A stretch of DNA of 20,504 bases from Holophagales bacterium UBA2201 (GTDB taxonomy: Bacteria; Acidobacteriota; Thermoanaerobaculia; UBA2201): the NCBI GenBank assembly GCA_002327305.1, contig DCUZ01000104.1, positions 1 to 20,504 on the forward strand. The letters are read 5' to 3'. The notes below the pieces were generated by a model. It searched no databases. It was not told the DNA's origin and saw nothing but the letters and a program-made list of their open reading frames with translations. How positions within the stretch are numbered: position 1 is the stretch's first letter; each line of letters opens with the position of its first letter. Of this stretch, positions 20,384 through 20,504 are shown one piece after another. The position numbers and the translations under genes are program-made.

Positions 20384-20504
20384 ATGGACCCGGTATCCGT
20401 AGATTTCAAGGCCGCCGAAGTGTTCGACCTCGCGCGGCAGATGGAGTCCGGCGGCGGGGAGTTCTACCGCCACGCCGCCCTCAAGATCCAGGACCCGGCG
20501 GCCA
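20384..20504 (+). CDS. Ferritin-like / rubrerythrin-type protein (partial)
   Basis: Only the first 40 residues are in the window. They read MDPVSVDFKAAEVFDLARQM, then ESGGGEFYRHAALKIQD. The helix pattern with Glu21 and the GGEFYRHAA segment matches the first helix of ferritin-like di-iron proteins related to rubrerythrin, where a Glu here binds iron. Such proteins handle peroxide or iron in low-oxygen bacteria. It differs from the bacterioferritin at 2036. The start is fixed by AGAGGAGG 5 nt upstream. The rest lies beyond the right edge, so the presence of a rubredoxin-like zinc/iron ribbon cannot be judged. Confidence 0.72.
   Translation, partial: MDPVSVDFKAAEVFDLARQMESGGGEFYRHAALKIQDPAA

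Noticed and set aside
1..20504. Anti-phage defence island or mobile element
   Set aside because: No integrase, transposase, restriction, CRISPR or toxin-antitoxin gene was recognised, and no terminal inverted repeats or target-site duplications were found.

Overview
The window is visibly GC-rich DNA from a Gram-negative bacterium. It encodes a periplasmic adaptor of the RND/MacA type, a haem-type bacterioferritin and c-di-GMP proteins (HD-GYP and PilZ). It also carries three members of the DUF2378 (TIGR02265) family, best known from myxobacteria, and several zinc-ribbon/FHA membrane proteins. I would guess an uncultured delta-proteobacterium-like or Acidobacteria-like lineage, but the sequence alone does not settle this. 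No tRNA, rRNA, CRISPR array, insertion sequence or phage gene was recognised.

Layout. 1-974 (-): partial efflux adaptor. 1030-2004 (+): zinc-ribbon membrane protein. 2036-2503 (-): bacterioferritin. 2646-3552 (+): YbjN-like protein and ArfB. 3601-4665 (+): PAS/HD-GYP phosphodiesterase. 4843-5832 (+): NYN + OST-HTH protein. 6007-6711 (+): DUF2238 membrane protein, followed by a probably frameshifted small gene (6775-7016). 7094-7648 (+): DUF2378 paralogue 1. 7664-10625 (-): APC permease followed by a YCF48-like exported propeller. 10626-10914: divergent promoter region with three heptanucleotide arrays. 10915-14334 (+): very large FHA / zinc-ribbon / ZU5-like / HExxH protein. 14363-14456: decayed copy of its FHA start. 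14608-15591 (+): zinc-ribbon/PEGA protein. 15652-17678 (-): DUF2378 paralogue 2, DUF985 cupin, a tiny ORF and dimethylargininase. 17750-18310 (+): DUF2378 paralogue 3. 18367-20351 (+): PilZ protein and radical SAM protein. 20384-end (+): start of a ferritin-like protein.

The genes mostly form short transcription units. Promoters repeatedly show an extended -10 (TGnTAnnnT) with no good -35. They fall into two groups: a -10 about 27-45 nt before an ATG that has a strong Shine-Dalgarno sequence, or a -10 only 6-9 nt before an ATG without one (probably leaderless mRNAs).

The most unusual items are the FHA-to-metalloprotease fusion and its 87-bp-deleted relic, the heptamer arrays in the permease leader, the three DUF2378 paralogues sharing three invariant cysteines, and a 23-codon ORF coupled to the cupin gene by a GTGA overlap. 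Together they point to envelope-linked signalling (c-di-GMP, FHA, zinc-ribbon membrane proteins), but no single defined new system can be proven from the sequence.
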